From: Zoroaster sp. YZ-2022
Lineage: Eukaryota; Echinodermata; Asteroidea; Forcipulatida; Zoroasteridae
Reading direction: 5' to 3'
Assembly (NCBI GenBank): GCA_029582265.1
Contig: CM055834.1
Span: 2,976,001 to 3,040,000, forward strand
Length of the DNA stretch: 64,000 nt
Shown: positions 34,801 through 48,575 of the stretch, piece after piece
Numbering within the stretch: the first letter of the stretch is position 1
How the letters are laid out: every line of letters starts with the position of its first letter
Made by a program: the position numbers and the translations under genes
Notes under the pieces: generated by a model
Databases searched by the model: none
Seen by the model: only the letters and a program-made list of their open reading frames with translations
What the model was told of the DNA's origin: nothing

Positions 34801-36230
34801 TGTAGGTCCTTCACACACACTGGACGAATAGGATTTGTATTGGTTGTTTCCGAAGACCTTTAGAAAACTTTTTAAAACTACAGGTTTTAAATTAAAACTT
34901 CAAGTCTTATCAACCAACAAGCGAAGTCACCCGATCAGATCTGGAGCGGTCAGAGTTGGGTGGGAATGAAGGGTTGAGATAGAGTGGAGGGGTATAATGG
35001 TCATCTTGAGACTGAAGTAGGGGTTAAACTGTACAGCATATTTGGTAAAAATAGTGTTTATTTTTTGTTTTTGTGTTGGGCGGTGATATTGAGTCAAACT
35101 GAGGTTTTTGAATTTCGTGAGAACAGTGACGATGTGTGTTAAAGGATCTGTAAAGTTACTCAGTTATAATGGTTTAATATTTTATATTACACCTTCTAAT
35201 TAGTAAACAATACTATTTGTTTCAAAAACACATTTTGTATCATTCGGTTTATGTGTAATTGATTTGTTTTCGTTAAAAATAATAGTATTCAGGAACGCCC
35301 ACAAAAATAGATGACTTGCTCGATTCCTTAAATATTGCGTAAATACTTAAAGAGAAAGGTGTCGAATGCATTTCCACTGGGCTTCTGATAATGTTTGGAG
35401 CCAGCACACGTGTTAAGTGGGCGTCCAAAAGACCACACCACCATCACACACAACATGCAGACTGTGTGGTGTGTGGGCCATAACGGCTGTTGTATGTAAG
35501 ATTTGAGAAACAACACAAAAGTGTGCCGTTGCGGTAATTGAGTACACGGGTCAAGAATAAAACAACACCTCACCGAATACAGAGGGAGTGCGTGCGGACA
35601 ACCGACGGGACTCGAACGACGGCCGTTGCATGACAAAAAACAGTGAATAAATGCAGAAAAGCGGCGATTCGCCCGTGACGCAAAGGAAGGGCGACGACGA
35701 CACCCTCTGGATTTTTCCCGACACGCAGGTACCCCTCCCGAGCCGCGATACCCAGCGGTCCTGGACGCTATGTGCGACCAACTTTGTAGACGGGGCTACG
35801 GATTTCGCTCTTATTATATGAGATATAATCTAACATACAGTAAATAATACATTTTTAGATTGAATCCTATATGTTATTAATTATTAGCAGCGGCCAGCGG
35901 GTACCGCAAGCAATTAAGACAACTGCTTACTCACGTCACCATTAAGGGGCAGATAGTATTAGAGCAATACAAAACAATATTTTGGTGATAACTCTCTGCG
36001 ATGCCAAGCTACAATGATGACCAGCATGAGAAATCTTTGCAACCCTACTTTGGCAAAAAGATGTTCCGATGAATGTCCTAGAATTCTTTAGACAGGAATG
36101 TAACAAGGCTCATTTGAACATGGAGCGCGTTAGTGGAGACGATAAGAGAGAAGAGGGCGGACAACAAGCAGTAATGGCTCTATCTTGAGAGCCTAACTAC
36201 AGGATCACCCCTACCAAAGCTAGAGGAACC
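34801..36230. other. No confirmed gene; CpG-rich patch at about 35560-35800
   Basis: Mostly AT-rich sequence. The CpG-rich patch (GACAACCGACGGGACTCG, CCGAGCCGCGATACC) could be a promoter or exon, but no complete splice structure or domain was found on either strand. Confidence 0.35.
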
Positions 36231-39200
36231 AGTCTCATTAATCGTAGGTCGATATTTCCCCCCATCCGATATCATTTTCCTTTAGTCTATCATACAAAAG
36301 TGTTGAATCCAACCTTTGTAAAGAGTTCGAGGAGTGACAACTCTTTATAAAGATGGATTTAACAAGTAAAAGTGTTGAATTAACATTAATAAAGATGGAC
36401 TTAACTTGACTTTGTGTTAATTCAACGCTTATTTGTGTTAATTAACACTTTCTTTCAGTTGAATTTAACTTATAAAGTGTTGTCACTCCTCGAAAGTTTG
36501 TATGGTTAAATTTCAACAATATTTCCCCTATTCGATTGATATTTCCCCTTAAGTCTATCATTCAAACAAGTGAAGGGGAACATATACAAATCCAATGTAG
36601 GCGTAATATGGCCAACATTTCCCAATCATTTACAAATCATTTTTTGTGATAACTTTGCTGATTTACTGACCGACTTTTCCTCTTGATATAGGCCTATTTC
36701 TTTCCTATTTATTTTATTTTGTTACTGGTAGATCTTAGAAAAGATGAGAGACTACAAAACAAAGTATAAGACTTTCAATATGATTTTCAATCTCACTGTT
36801 TAATAACAGACATCCATCGCGACATGTGTGATCAATATTTCCCCTATTCGATCGATATTTCCCCTTAAGTCTATCATTCAAACAAGTTAAGGGGAAAATA
36901 TACAATCCAATGTCTAATATAAGCGTAATATGGCCGACATTTCCCAATCATTTACAAATCATTTTTTGTGATAACTTTACTGATTTAATTCAACATCATT
37001 TCGATAATTTTCATTAAACCATTTTGCCCCATTTTTTTCCACATTCCTTTTGGGTGACCTAGTCCATTTCTCAGCAATTATCTCACGGGCTTTAAGACCA
37101 CAAAAAATTGTTTTGTAATTACCGTAGGGAGTTTGCTTTGGTGTATGGAATCCTCAAAGACTGCAAGTCAGCAAGTTCATGGAAAAAACACTCGCTGCGT
37201 ATACTCAGGCTTGCGTATACTAGACCCATTTTACTTCTAAAACTAGATCTCTTTGAGACTAAGTGATGAGAACTTACGACTGTAAAGCCCCCCCCCCCCC
37301 CACCCACCCAGTCTCATTAATCGTAGGTCGATATTTCCCCCATCCGATATCATTTTCCTTTAGTCTATCATACAAAAGTGTTGAATCAACAAACAGTAAT
37401 AAAGACAACTTTTCCTTTGAGTGTTGTCAACTCAAGTTTATGTGTTAAATTTCAACATTAATAAAGATGGACTTTTCCTTTAATAAAGATGAGAGACTTA
37501 AAACAAAGTATAAGACTTTCAATATGATTTTCAATCTCACTGTTTAATAACAGACATCCATCGCGAAATGTGTGGTTAAATTTCAACAATATTTCCCCTA
37601 TTCGATTGATATTTCCCTTAAGTCTATCATTCAAACAAGTGAAGGGGAACATATACAAATCAATGTCTAATATAGGCGTAATATGGCCGACATTTCCCAA
37701 TCATTTACAAATCATTTTTTGTGATAACTTTACTGATTTAATTAAACATCATTTCGATAATTTTCATTCAGCCATTTTGCCCCATTTTCCACATTCCTTT
37801 TGGGTGACCTAGTCCATTTCTCAGCAATTATCTCACGGGCTTTAAGACTTTGCCCCATTTTCCACATTCCTTTGGGTGACCTAGTCCATTTCTCAGCAAT
37901 TATCTCACGGGCTTTAAGACCACAAAAATTGTTTTGTAATTACCGTAGGAGTTTGCTTTGGTGTATGGAATCCTCAAAGACTGCAAGTCAGCAAGTTCAT
38001 GGAAAAAACACTCGCTGCGTATACTCAGGCTTGCGTATACTAGACCCATTGTACTTCTAAAACTAGATCTCTTTGAGACTAAGTGATGAGAACTTACGAC
38101 TGTAAAGCCCCCGCCCACACACACACACACACCCACCAGGTCAGCACAACCCCGTTGTTAATCGTAGGTCGATATTTATCCGATATAATTCCCTTGAGCC
38201 TCTATCACAGATCGTTAAGGGAATTATACACAACCAAATAAATGACCGACTTTTCCTCTTGATATAGTGCCTATTTCGGAAGTTTGTATAGTTATTTATT
38301 TTATTTTGTTACTGGTAGATCTTAGAAAAGATGAGAGACTACAAAACAAAGTATAAGACTTTCAATATGATTTTCAATCTCACTGTTTAATAACAGACAT
38401 CCATCGCGACATGTGTGATCAATATTTCCCCTATTCGATCGATATTTCCCCTTAAGTCTATCATTCAAACAAGTTAAGGGGAAAATATACAAATCCAATG
38501 TCTAATATAAGCGTAATATGGCCGACATTTCCCAATCATTTACAAATCATTTTTTGTGATAACTTTACTGATTTAATTAAACATCATTTCGATAATTTTC
38601 ATTCAGCCATTTTGCCCCATTTTCCACATTCCTTTTGGGTGACCTAGTCCATTTCTCAGCAATTATCTCACGGGCTTTAAGACTTTGCCCCATTTTCCAC
38701 ATTCCTTTTGGGTGACCTAGTCCATTTCTCAGCAATTATCTCACGGGCTTTAAGACCACAAAAAATTGTTTTGTAATTACCGTAGGGAGTTTGCTTTGGT
38801 GTATGGAATCCTCAAAGACTGCAAGTCAGCAAGTTCATGGAAAAACACCTCGCTGCGTATACTCAGGCTTGCGTATACTAGACCCATTGTACTTCTAAAA
38901 CTAGATCTCTTTGAGACTAAGTGATGAGAACTTACGACTGTAAAGCCCCCCGCCCCCACACACACACACACCCACCAGGTCGGCACAACCCCGTTGTTAA
39001 TCGTAGGTCGATATTTCCCCCATCCGATATAATTCCCCTTGAGCCTCTATCACAGATCGTTAAGGGGAATTATACACAACCAAATAAATGACCGACTTTT
39101 CCTCTTGATCTAGTGTTGTCACTCCTCGGAAGTTTGTATAGTTAAATTTCAACATTTTAGTTTTAAGAGTAGGGTGACCGACTTTTCCTCTTAGAAAAGA

Positions 39201-42200
39201 TGAGAGACTACAAAACAAAGTATAAGACTTTCAATATGATTTTCAATCTCACTGTTTAATAACAGACATCCATCGCGACATGTGTGATCAATATTTCCCC
39301 TATTCGATCGATATTTCCCCTTAAGTCTATCATTCAAACAAGTTAAGGGGAAAATATACAAATCCAATGTCTAATATAAGCGTAATATGGCCGACATTTC
39401 CCAATCATTTACAAATCATTTTTTGTGATAACTTTACTGATTTAATTAAACATCATTTCGATAATTTTCATTCAGCCATTTTGCCCAATTTTCCACATTC
39501 CTTTTGGGTGACCTAGTCCATTTCTCAGCAATTATCTCACGGGCTTTAAGACTTTGCCCCATTTTCCACATTCCTTTTGGGTGACCTAGTCCATTTCTCA
39601 GCAATTATCTCACGGGCTTTAAGACCACAAAAAATTGTTTTGTAATTACCGTAGGGAGTTTGCTTTGGTGTATGGAATCCTCAAAGACTGCAAGTCAGCA
39701 AGTTCATGGAAAAAACACTCGCTGCGTATACTCAGGCTTGCGTATACTAGACCCATTGTACTTCTAAAACTAGATCTCTTTGAGACTAAGTGATGAGAAC
39801 TTACGACTGTAAAGGCCGCCCCCCGCCCCCCACACACACACACCCACCAGGTCGGCACAACCCCGTTGTTAATCGTAGGTCGATATTTCCCCCATCCGAT
39901 ATAATTCCCTTGAGCCTCTATCACAGATCGTTAAGGGGAATTATACACAACCAAATAAATGACCGACTTTTCCTCTTGATCTAGTGTTGTCACTCCTCGG
40001 AAGTTTGTATAGTTAAATTTCAACATTTTAGTTTTAAGAGTAGGGTGACCGACTTTTCCTCTTAGAAAAGATGAGAGACTACAAAACAAAGTATAAGACT
40101 TTCAATATGATTTTCAATCTCACTGTTTAATAACAGACATCCATCGCGACATGTGTGATCAATATTTCCCCTATTCGATCGATATTTCCCCTTAAGTCTA
40201 TCATTCAAACAAGTTAAGGGGAAAATATACAAATCCAATGTCTAATATAAGCGTAATATGGCCGACATTTCCCAATCATTTACAAATCATTTTTTGTGAT
40301 AACTTTACTGATTTAATTAAACACATCATTTTCGATAATTTTCATTCAGCCATTTTGCCCCATTTTCCACATTCCTTTTGGGTGACCTAGTCCATTTCTC
40401 AGCAATTATCTCACGGGCTTTAAGACCACAAAAATTGTTTTGTAATTACCGTAGGAGTTTGCTTTGGTGTATGGAATCCTCAAAGACTGCAAGTCAGCAA
40501 GTTCATGGAAAAAACACTCGCTGCGTATACTCAGGCTTGCGTATACTAGACCCATTGTACTTCTAAAACTAGATCTCTTTGAGACTAAGTGATGAGAACT
40601 TACGACTGTAAAGCCCCCACCCCCACACACACACACCCACCAGGTCGGCACAACCCCGTTGTTAATCGTAGGTCGATATTTCCCCCATCCGATATAATTC
40701 CCCTTGAGCCTCTATCACAGATCGTTAAGGGGAATTATACACAACCAAATAAATGACCGACTTTTCCTCTTGATCTAGTGTTGTCACTCCTCGGAAGTTT
40801 GTATAGTTAAATTTCAACATTTTAGTTTTAAGAGTAGGGTGACCGACTTTTCCTCTTAGAAAAGATGAGAGACTACAAAACAAAGTATAAGACTTTCAAT
40901 ATGATTTTCAATCTCACTGTTTAATAACAGACATCCATCGCGACATGTGTGATCAATATTTCCCTATTCGATCGATATTTCCCCTTAAGTCTATCATTCA
41001 AACAAGTTAAGGGGAAAATATACAAATCCAATGTCTAATATAAGCGTAATATGGCCGACATTTCCCAATCATTTACAAATCATTTTTTGTGATAACTTTA
41101 CTGATTTAATTAAACATCATTTCGATAATTTTCATTCAGCCATTTTGCCCCATTTTCCACATTCCTTTTGGGTGACCTAGTCCATTTCTCAGCAATTATC
41201 TCACGGGCTTTAAGACCACAAAAAATTGTTTTGTAATTACCGTAGGGAGTTTGCTTTGGTGTATGGAATCCTCAAAGACTGCAAGTCAGCAAGTTCATGG
41301 AAAAAACACTCGCTGCGTATACTCAGGCTTGCGTATACTAGACCCATTGTACTTCTAAAACTAGATCTCTTTGAGACTAAGTGATGAGAACTTACGACTG
41401 TAAAGCCCCCCCCGCCCCCCACACACACACACACCCACCAGGTCGGCACAACCCCGTTGTTAATCGTAGGTCGATATTTCCCCCATCCGATATAATTCCC
41501 CTTGAGCCTCTATCACAGATCGTTAAGGGGAATTATACACAACCAAATAAATGACCGACTTTTCCTCTTGATCTAGTGTTGTCACTCCTCGGAAGTTTGT
41601 ATAGTTAAATTTCAACATTTTAGTTTTAAGAGTAGGGTGACCGACTTTTCCTCTTAGAAAAGATGAGAGACTACAAAACAAAGTATAAGACTTTCAATAT
41701 GATTTTCAATCTCACTGTTTAATAACAGACATCCATCGCGACATGTGTGATCAATATTTCCCCTATTCGATCGATATTTCCCCTTAAGTCTATCATTCAA
41801 ACAAGTTAAGGGGAAAATATACAAATCCAATGTCTAATATAAGCGTAATATGGCCGACATTTCCCAATCATTTACAAATCATTTTTTGTGATAACTTTAC
41901 TGATTTAATTAAACATCATTTCGATAATTTTCATTCAGCCATTTTGCCCCATTTTCCACATTCCTTTTGGGTGACCTAGTCCATTTCTCAGCAATTATCT
42001 CACGGGCTTTAAGACCACAAAAAATTGTTTTGTAATTACCGTAGGGAGTTTGCTTTGGTGTATGGAATCCTCAAAGACTGCAAGTCAGCAAGTTCATGGA
42101 AAAAACACTCGCTGCGTATACTCAGGCTTGCGTATACTAGACCCATTGTACTTCTAAAACTAGATCTCTTTGAGACTAAGTGATGAGAACTTACGACTGT

Positions 42201-45200
42201 AAAGCCCCCCCCGCCCCCCACACACACACACACCCACCAGGTCGGCACAACCCCGTTGTTAATCGTAGGTCGATATTTCCCCCATCCGATATAATTCCCT
42301 TGAGCCTCTATCACAGATCGTTAAGGGGAATTATACACAACCAAATAAATGACCGACTTTTCCTCTTGATCTAGTGTTGTCACTCCTCGGAAGTTTGTAT
42401 AGTTAAATTTCAACATTTTAGTTTTAAGAGTAGGGTGACCGACTTTTCCTCTTAGAAAAGATGAGAGACTACAAAACAAAGTATAAGACTTTCAATATGA
42501 TTTTCAATCTCACTGTTTAATAACAGACATCCATCGCGACATGTGTGATCAATATTTCCCCTATTCGATCGATATTTCCCCTTAAGTCTATCATTCAAAC
42601 AAGTTAAGGGGAAAATATACAAATCCAATGTCTAATATAAGCGTAATATGGCCGACATTTCCCAATCATTTACAAATCATTTTTTGTGATAACTTTACTG
42701 ATTTAATTAAACATCATTTCGATAATTTTCATTCAGCCATTTTGCCCAATTTTCCACATTCCTTTTGGGTGACCTAGTCCATTTCTCAGCAATTATCTCA
42801 CGGGCTTTAAGACTTTGCCCCATTTTCCACATTCCTTTTGGGTGACCTAGTCCATTTCTCAGCAATTATCTCACGGGCTTTAAGACCACAAAAAATTGTT
42901 TTGTAATTACCGTAGGGAGTTTGCTTTGGTGTATGGAATCCTCAAAGACTGCAAGTCAGCAAGTTCATGGAAAAAACACTCGCTGCGTATACTCAGGCTT
43001 GCGTATACTAGACCCATTGTACTTCTAAAACTAGATCTCTTTGAGACTAAGTGATGAGAACTTACGACTGTAAAGCCCCCCCCGCCCCCCACACACACAC
43101 ACACCCACCAGGTCGGCACAACCCCGTTGTTAATCGTAGGTCGATATTTCCCCCATCCGATATAATTCCCCTTGAGCCTCTATCACAGATCGTTAAGGGG
43201 AATTATACACAACCAAATAAATGACCGACTTTTCCTCTTGATCTAGTGTTGTCACTCCTCGGAAGTTTGTATAGTTAAATTTCAACATTTTAGTTTTAAG
43301 AGTAGGGTGACCGACTTTTCCTCTTAGAAAAGATGAGAGACTACAAAACAAAGTATAAGACTTTCAATATGATTTTCAATCTCACTGTTTAATAACAGAC
43401 ATCCATCGCGACATGTGTGATCAATATTTCCCCTATTCGATCGATATTTCCCCTTAAGTCTATCATTCAAACAAGTTAAGGGGAAAATATACAAATCCAA
43501 TGTCTAATATAAGCGTAATATGGCCGACATTTCCCAATCATTTACAAATCATTTTTTGTGATAACTTTACTGATTTAATTAAACATCATTTCGATAATTT
43601 TCATTCAGCCATTTTGCCCCATTTTCCACATTCCTTTTGGGTGACCTAGTCCATTTCTCAGCAATTATCTCACGGGCTTTAAGACCACAAAAAATTGTTT
43701 TGTAATTACCGTAGGGAGTTTGCTTTGGTGTATGGAATCCTCAAAGACTGCAAGTCAGCAAGTTCATGGAAAAACACTCGCTGCGTATACTCAGGCTTGC
43801 GTATACTAGACCCATTGTACTTCTAAAACTAGATCTCTTTGAGACTAAGTGATGAGAACTTACGACTGTAAAGCCCCCACCCCCACCCCCCCACACACAC
43901 ACCCACCAAGCCGGCACAACCCCGTTGTTAATCGTAGGTCGATATTTCCCCCATCCGATATAATTCCCCTTGAGCCTCTATCACAGATCGTTAAGGGGAA
44001 TTATACACAACCAAATAAATGACCGACTTTTCCTCTTGATCTAGTGTTGTCACTCCTCGGAAGTTTGTATAGTTAAATTTCAACATTTTAGTTTTAAGAG
44101 TAGGGTGACCGACTTTTCCTCTTAGAAAAGATGAGAGACTACAAAACAAAGTATAAGACTTTCAATATGATTTTCAATCTCACTGTTTAATAACAGACAT
44201 CCATCGCGACATGTGTGATCAATATTTCCCCTATTCGATCGATATTTCCCCTTAAGTCTATCATTCAAACAAGTTAAGGGGAAAATATACAAATCCAATG
44301 TCTAATATAAGCGTAATATGGCCGACATTTCCCAATCATTTACAAATCATTTTTTGTGATAACTTTACTGATTTAATTAAACATCATTTCGATAATTTTC
44401 ATTCAGCCATTTTGCCCCATTTTCCACATTCCTTTTGGGTGACCTAGTCCATTTCTCAGCAATTATCTCACGGGCTTTAAGACCACAAAAAATTGTTTTG
44501 TAATTACCGTAGGGAGTTTGCTTTGGTGTATGGAATCCTCAAAGACTGCAAGTCAGCAAGTTCATGGAAAAAACACTCGCTGCGTATACTCAGGCTTGCG
44601 TATACTAGACCCATTGTACTTCTAAAACTAGATCTCTTTGAGACTAAGTGATGAGAACTTACGACTGTAAAGCCCCCCCCGCCCCCCACACACACACACA
44701 CCCACCAGGTCGGCACAACCCCGTTGTTAATCGTAGGTCGATATTTCCCCCATCCGATATAATTCCCCTTGAGCCTCTATCACAGATCGTTAAGGGGAAT
44801 TATACACAACCAAATAAATGACCGACTTTTCCTCTTGATCTAGTGTTGTCACTCCTCGGAAGTTTGTATAGTTAAATTTCAACATTTTAGTTTTAAGAGT
44901 AGGGTGACCGACTTTTCCTCTTAGAAAAGATGAGAGACTACAAAACAAAGTATAAGACTTTCAATATGATTTTCAATCTCACTGTTTAATAACAGACATC
45001 CATCGCGACATGTGTGATCAATATTTCCCCTATTCGATCGATATTTCCCCTTAAGTCTATCATTCAAACAAGTTAAGGGGAAAATATACAAATCCAATGT
45101 CTAATATAAGCGTAATATGGCCGACATTTCCCAATCATTTACAAATCATTTTTTGTGATAACTTTACTGATTTAATTAAACATCATTTCGATAATTTTCA

Positions 45201-45953
45201 TTCAGCCATTTTGCCCCATTTTCCACATTCCTTTTGGGTGACCTAGTCCATTTCTCAGCAATTATCTCCCGGGCTTTAAGACCACAAAAATTGTTTGTAA
45301 TTACCGTAGGGAGTTTGCTTTGGTGTATGGAATCCTCAAAGACTGCAAGTCAGCAAGTTCATGGAAAAAACACTCGCTGCGTATACTCAGGCTTGCGTAT
45401 ACTAGACCCATTGTACTTCTAAAACTAGATCTCTTTGAGACTAAGTGATGAGAACTTACGACTGTAAAGCCCCCCCCCCCCCCCCCCCACACACACACCC
45501 ACCAGGTCGGCACAACCCCGTTGTTAATCGTAGGTCGATATTTCCCCCATCCGATATAATTCCCCTTGAGCCTCTATCACAGATCGTTAAGGGGAATTAT
45601 ACACAACCAAATAAATGACCGACTTTTCCTCTTGATCTAGTGTTGTCACTCCTCGGAAGTTTGTATAGTTAAATTTCAACATTTTAGTTTTAAGAGTAGG
45701 GTGACCGACTTTTCCTCTTAGAAAAGATGAGAGACTACAAAACAAAGTATAAGACTTTCAATATGATTTTCAATCTCACTGTTTAATAACAGACATCCAT
45801 CGCGACATGTGTGATCAATATTTCCCCTATTCGATTGATATTTCCCCTTAAGTCTATCATTCAAACAAGTTAAGGGGAAAATATACAAATCCAATGTCTA
45901 ATATAAGCGTAATATGGCCGACATTTCCCAATCATTTACAAGTCATTTTTTTG
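36231..45953. repeat. Satellite array, ~798-bp unit, about 11 copies
   Basis: The anchor AAGTGATGAG recurs at 37261, 38081, 38919, 39788, 40587, 41379, 42178, 43049, 43847, 44646 and 45443. Most intervals are 792-799 bp; two are 869-871 bp because a 72-bp internal segment (beginning TTTGCCCCATTTTCCACATT) is duplicated. The first units (36.2-38.9 kb) are more diverged. Each unit has two hairpins built on TTTCCCCTTAA/TTAAGGGGAAA and AATTCCCCTT/AAGGGGAATT, and a variable (C)n(AC)n tract. The ~70-codon minus-strand frame in every unit runs across that tract and is judged non-coding. Confidence 0.92.
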
Positions 45954-46311
45954 TGATAACTTCATTTGGATCATTTTCATTTTATCTTCATAAGTTGGCC
46001 CACACACAGGTGACCCGGCCCAACGAAAAACATTTCTCAGCAGTTTTTTAATGACCGTAGTGTCACCATAAATTCAGCCAGCATGTCCAAATTTGGATAA
46101 ACCACTCACTGCTGATTTGCATGACACTTCCATTTCTTGCCTATAAGAGTTATAACATCCAGTACCCTCTAATTTGCTTAAGACAACCCCCAGTCCCGAT
46201 ACCATCCAAACAAATTCGTAATATTCAAATGTGGCATAAATGGGATAAGAAGTAAACGCCCTTTATGGTAATTATAGTTAAACCAGGGGGGAAATAATCC
46301 ACCAAAATGCC

Positions 46312-46544
46312 TATATAAACCTGGTAAAATCTCCACTGAGGACATCGACTGGTCTCATCGTTAACGTGTGACAACTTTTCGTTCAGCTTCATCTCATTTT
46401 GCATTATCGCCGGACGAATTCTTCTAGCAATCAAGTCAAAAACCGATCTCAATCACCATAGTCTCCGATTCAGCTCATCCCACCATATTTAAAGAGACGG
46501 TGTACCTGAACCAAACACCACCGCTGGCACGGGTGAAATGGCTG
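46312..46544 (+). promoter_or_regulatory. TATA promoter, 5'UTR and first coding exon
   Basis: TATATAAA at 46312-46319 is followed about 25-30 bp later by a plausible initiation region (AATCTCCACTGAGG) and a ~200-base leader. The first ATG in a fair context (GGTGAAATGGCTG, 46538) is followed after five codon bases by a strong donor GTAAGT (46545). This would encode MA plus one base. Later exons were not identified among the repeats that follow, so the gene is unknown. Confidence 0.4.
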
Positions 46545-47018
46545 GTAAGTTTATAGTTCTCATTCCTTCTTTTAAGTGGCTCAACGGTTTGTGATCCATT
46601 TATTATTCTTTTTTTATTTATCTTGACAATGCATCTCTCAGTAATAGATCTTTGAGTAGGCCTTCTAATTAATTGTCATCCATTTCATATTTTTGTACGT
46701 GCCTTCCCTGAAAAAACAAAACAATCAGGAGAAACGCTACACTATCATTATTAATGTTTGTATAATTTTAAAAATTAATTGTTGTTTCTTGTTATGAGCA
46801 ACTATACGACTTTTATCGCGCAACATTTAAATTAATGCTCACCCAACTGCAATTCGCTCAACTATAAATAGCCCTAATCTCCTGACAAATTTTCCAGAAA
46901 AGTATCTTTCAAAAAGACAATTTCACACAAGTTAAAACTATCTCTGGAAATGTGTTTTATGACGAACACAGTTATAGTACAAAATAATAAACTATTATTA
47001 ATTTCATTAGCCAAACAT
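46545..47018. other. No exon seen (possible first intron)
   Basis: AT-rich, unique-looking sequence downstream of the candidate first exon. Confidence 0.35.
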
Positions 47019-47404
47019 AAGTCTGAATATAATTAATCAATCAAAACAATTGTTAAAATGATTTATTTCAAGTAAAGATAACCTGTAAACGTTGTTTGTA
47101 TCGAATACATTGCCATGCCACTGATGACAGGTTTAACAATGTTGAATTACAGTGGGAATGTCAAGAATTCTATTAAACCAAGTGACATCACCATTAGGTG
47201 ATGATGTAAGCACAGCTTTTTCTGAAACTTGCTGCTTGCGCACAGTGAAACAGTGACCCAAATTATTATTTTAATACTATAAATAAATTGTAAACTACAC
47301 TGTGCATGGTTTTTTCGTAATAACAATTCAATTCAATTCAATTCATAGTTATTGAATTTCATCAACAATCACAAATTCAAAGGTAGATTTTTCGTGCTTT
47401 TTAA

Positions 47405-47735
47405 AGGTATGATATAGCTTTGGTAACGATCAACAATTGTTTGATCAGTTTCAATCGGGAAGATGAATGTTTACAATGGTGATACTTGTACCAATCCCAC
47501 TAAGAAATATTTCAGTCTGAAATTCTGTCTCAAAATGCAACAGCTGATTTCGATTGAAACAATTGAAGTTAACATGTGATCATGCACAAAAACAGAAACC
47601 GTTATTTGGAAATTTCTCAAAAACTTTAACACCGATGTTGATGAAATTTTTAGAGGTTAGTTCTATATGTGTATTTTGAAAAATAGATGATTGGAATGAA
47701 TGCATTCTTCCAAAAACCAATGATGTATCATACCT
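47405..47735. mobile_element. TTAA-flanked MITE, copy A
   Basis: Bounded by TTAA at 47401 and 47736. Ends GGTATGATATAG and TGTATCATACC are inverted. It shares interior words (AAAATGCAACAGCTGATTTC, GATCATGCACAAAA) with the other copies. TTAA targets point to the piggyBac or Kolobok superfamily. Confidence 0.7.
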
Positions 47736-47739
47736 TTAA

Positions 47740-48103
47740 AGCTATGATACAGGATTGGTGAAGACCCCCCAAAAAAATTGTTCAGTTTCAGTGTGAAAGC
47801 TTACTGTTTGTGAAGTTGATACTAATACAAATCTTCCTGTGAAATATTTACCTCTGAAATGCTGTCATCTTCGAGAAAATTGTATCTGAAAATGCAACAG
47901 CTGATTTCGATTGCAACAATCAAAATTAACACAATGTGATCGTGCACAAAAAACAGAAACCGCTATTTTCAGTTTTCTCAAAAACGTAAACACCGATTTT
48001 GATGAAATTTTCACAATCACAGGTTGTCTCTAAGATGTGTATTTTGAAAACAAGATCATTGGAATGAATGCATTGTTCCAAAAACCAATGATGTATCATA
48101 GGT
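47740..48103. mobile_element. TTAA-flanked MITE, copy B, adjacent to copy A
   Basis: Bounded by TTAA at 47736 and 48104, so it shares a TTAA with copy A. Ends GCTATGATACAGGATTGG and CCAATGATGTATCATAG. The paralogous duplication at about 48627 retains the empty TTTAAAGGAAGCT site. Confidence 0.7.
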
Positions 48104-48575
48104 TTAAAAGAAGCTCTACATGTATATACACAAGTCTGAATATAATTATTCCACCAAAGCAATTTCTAAAATAATTTATTTCAAGTAAATATAATTTTTA
48201 AACGTTGTTTGTATCGAATAAATTGTCATGCCAGGCTTAACACAAATTTTGAATTACAGTGGGAATGTCAAGAATTATATTAAACCAATTAAAGTGACAT
48301 CACCATTAGGTGATGATGTAAGCACAGCTTTTTCTGAAACTTGCTGGTGTGCTAGCGCACAGTGACCCAAACTATTTTTGCAATACATGTACTTTAAATA
48401 TATTTTAAACTACATGTATAGTAAAGGTCATCACTAGTTTATTTCGAACACGCTTGCGACTCTGCGCTCTGGAGGCGTGCGAGAAGTTCGATAACCCAGT
48501 CGCAGACGGCAACGAGTGTTCGAAATGAACAAATCTGCCCCTTGAACAAGATGGCGAATATTTCCGTGAAAGGGT

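Noticed and set aside
35551..35781. Minus-strand CpG-rich exon
   Set aside because: No acceptor/donor pair with matching phase and no recognisable protein.
37119..45513. ~70-codon minus-strand frame in each satellite unit (words SSHHLVSKRSSFRS)
   Set aside because: It runs across a variable C/AC tract and is carried passively by the tandem unit.
36231..45953. CRISPR array
   Set aside because: The unit is ~798 bp, not short repeats with unique spacers, and the DNA is eukaryotic.
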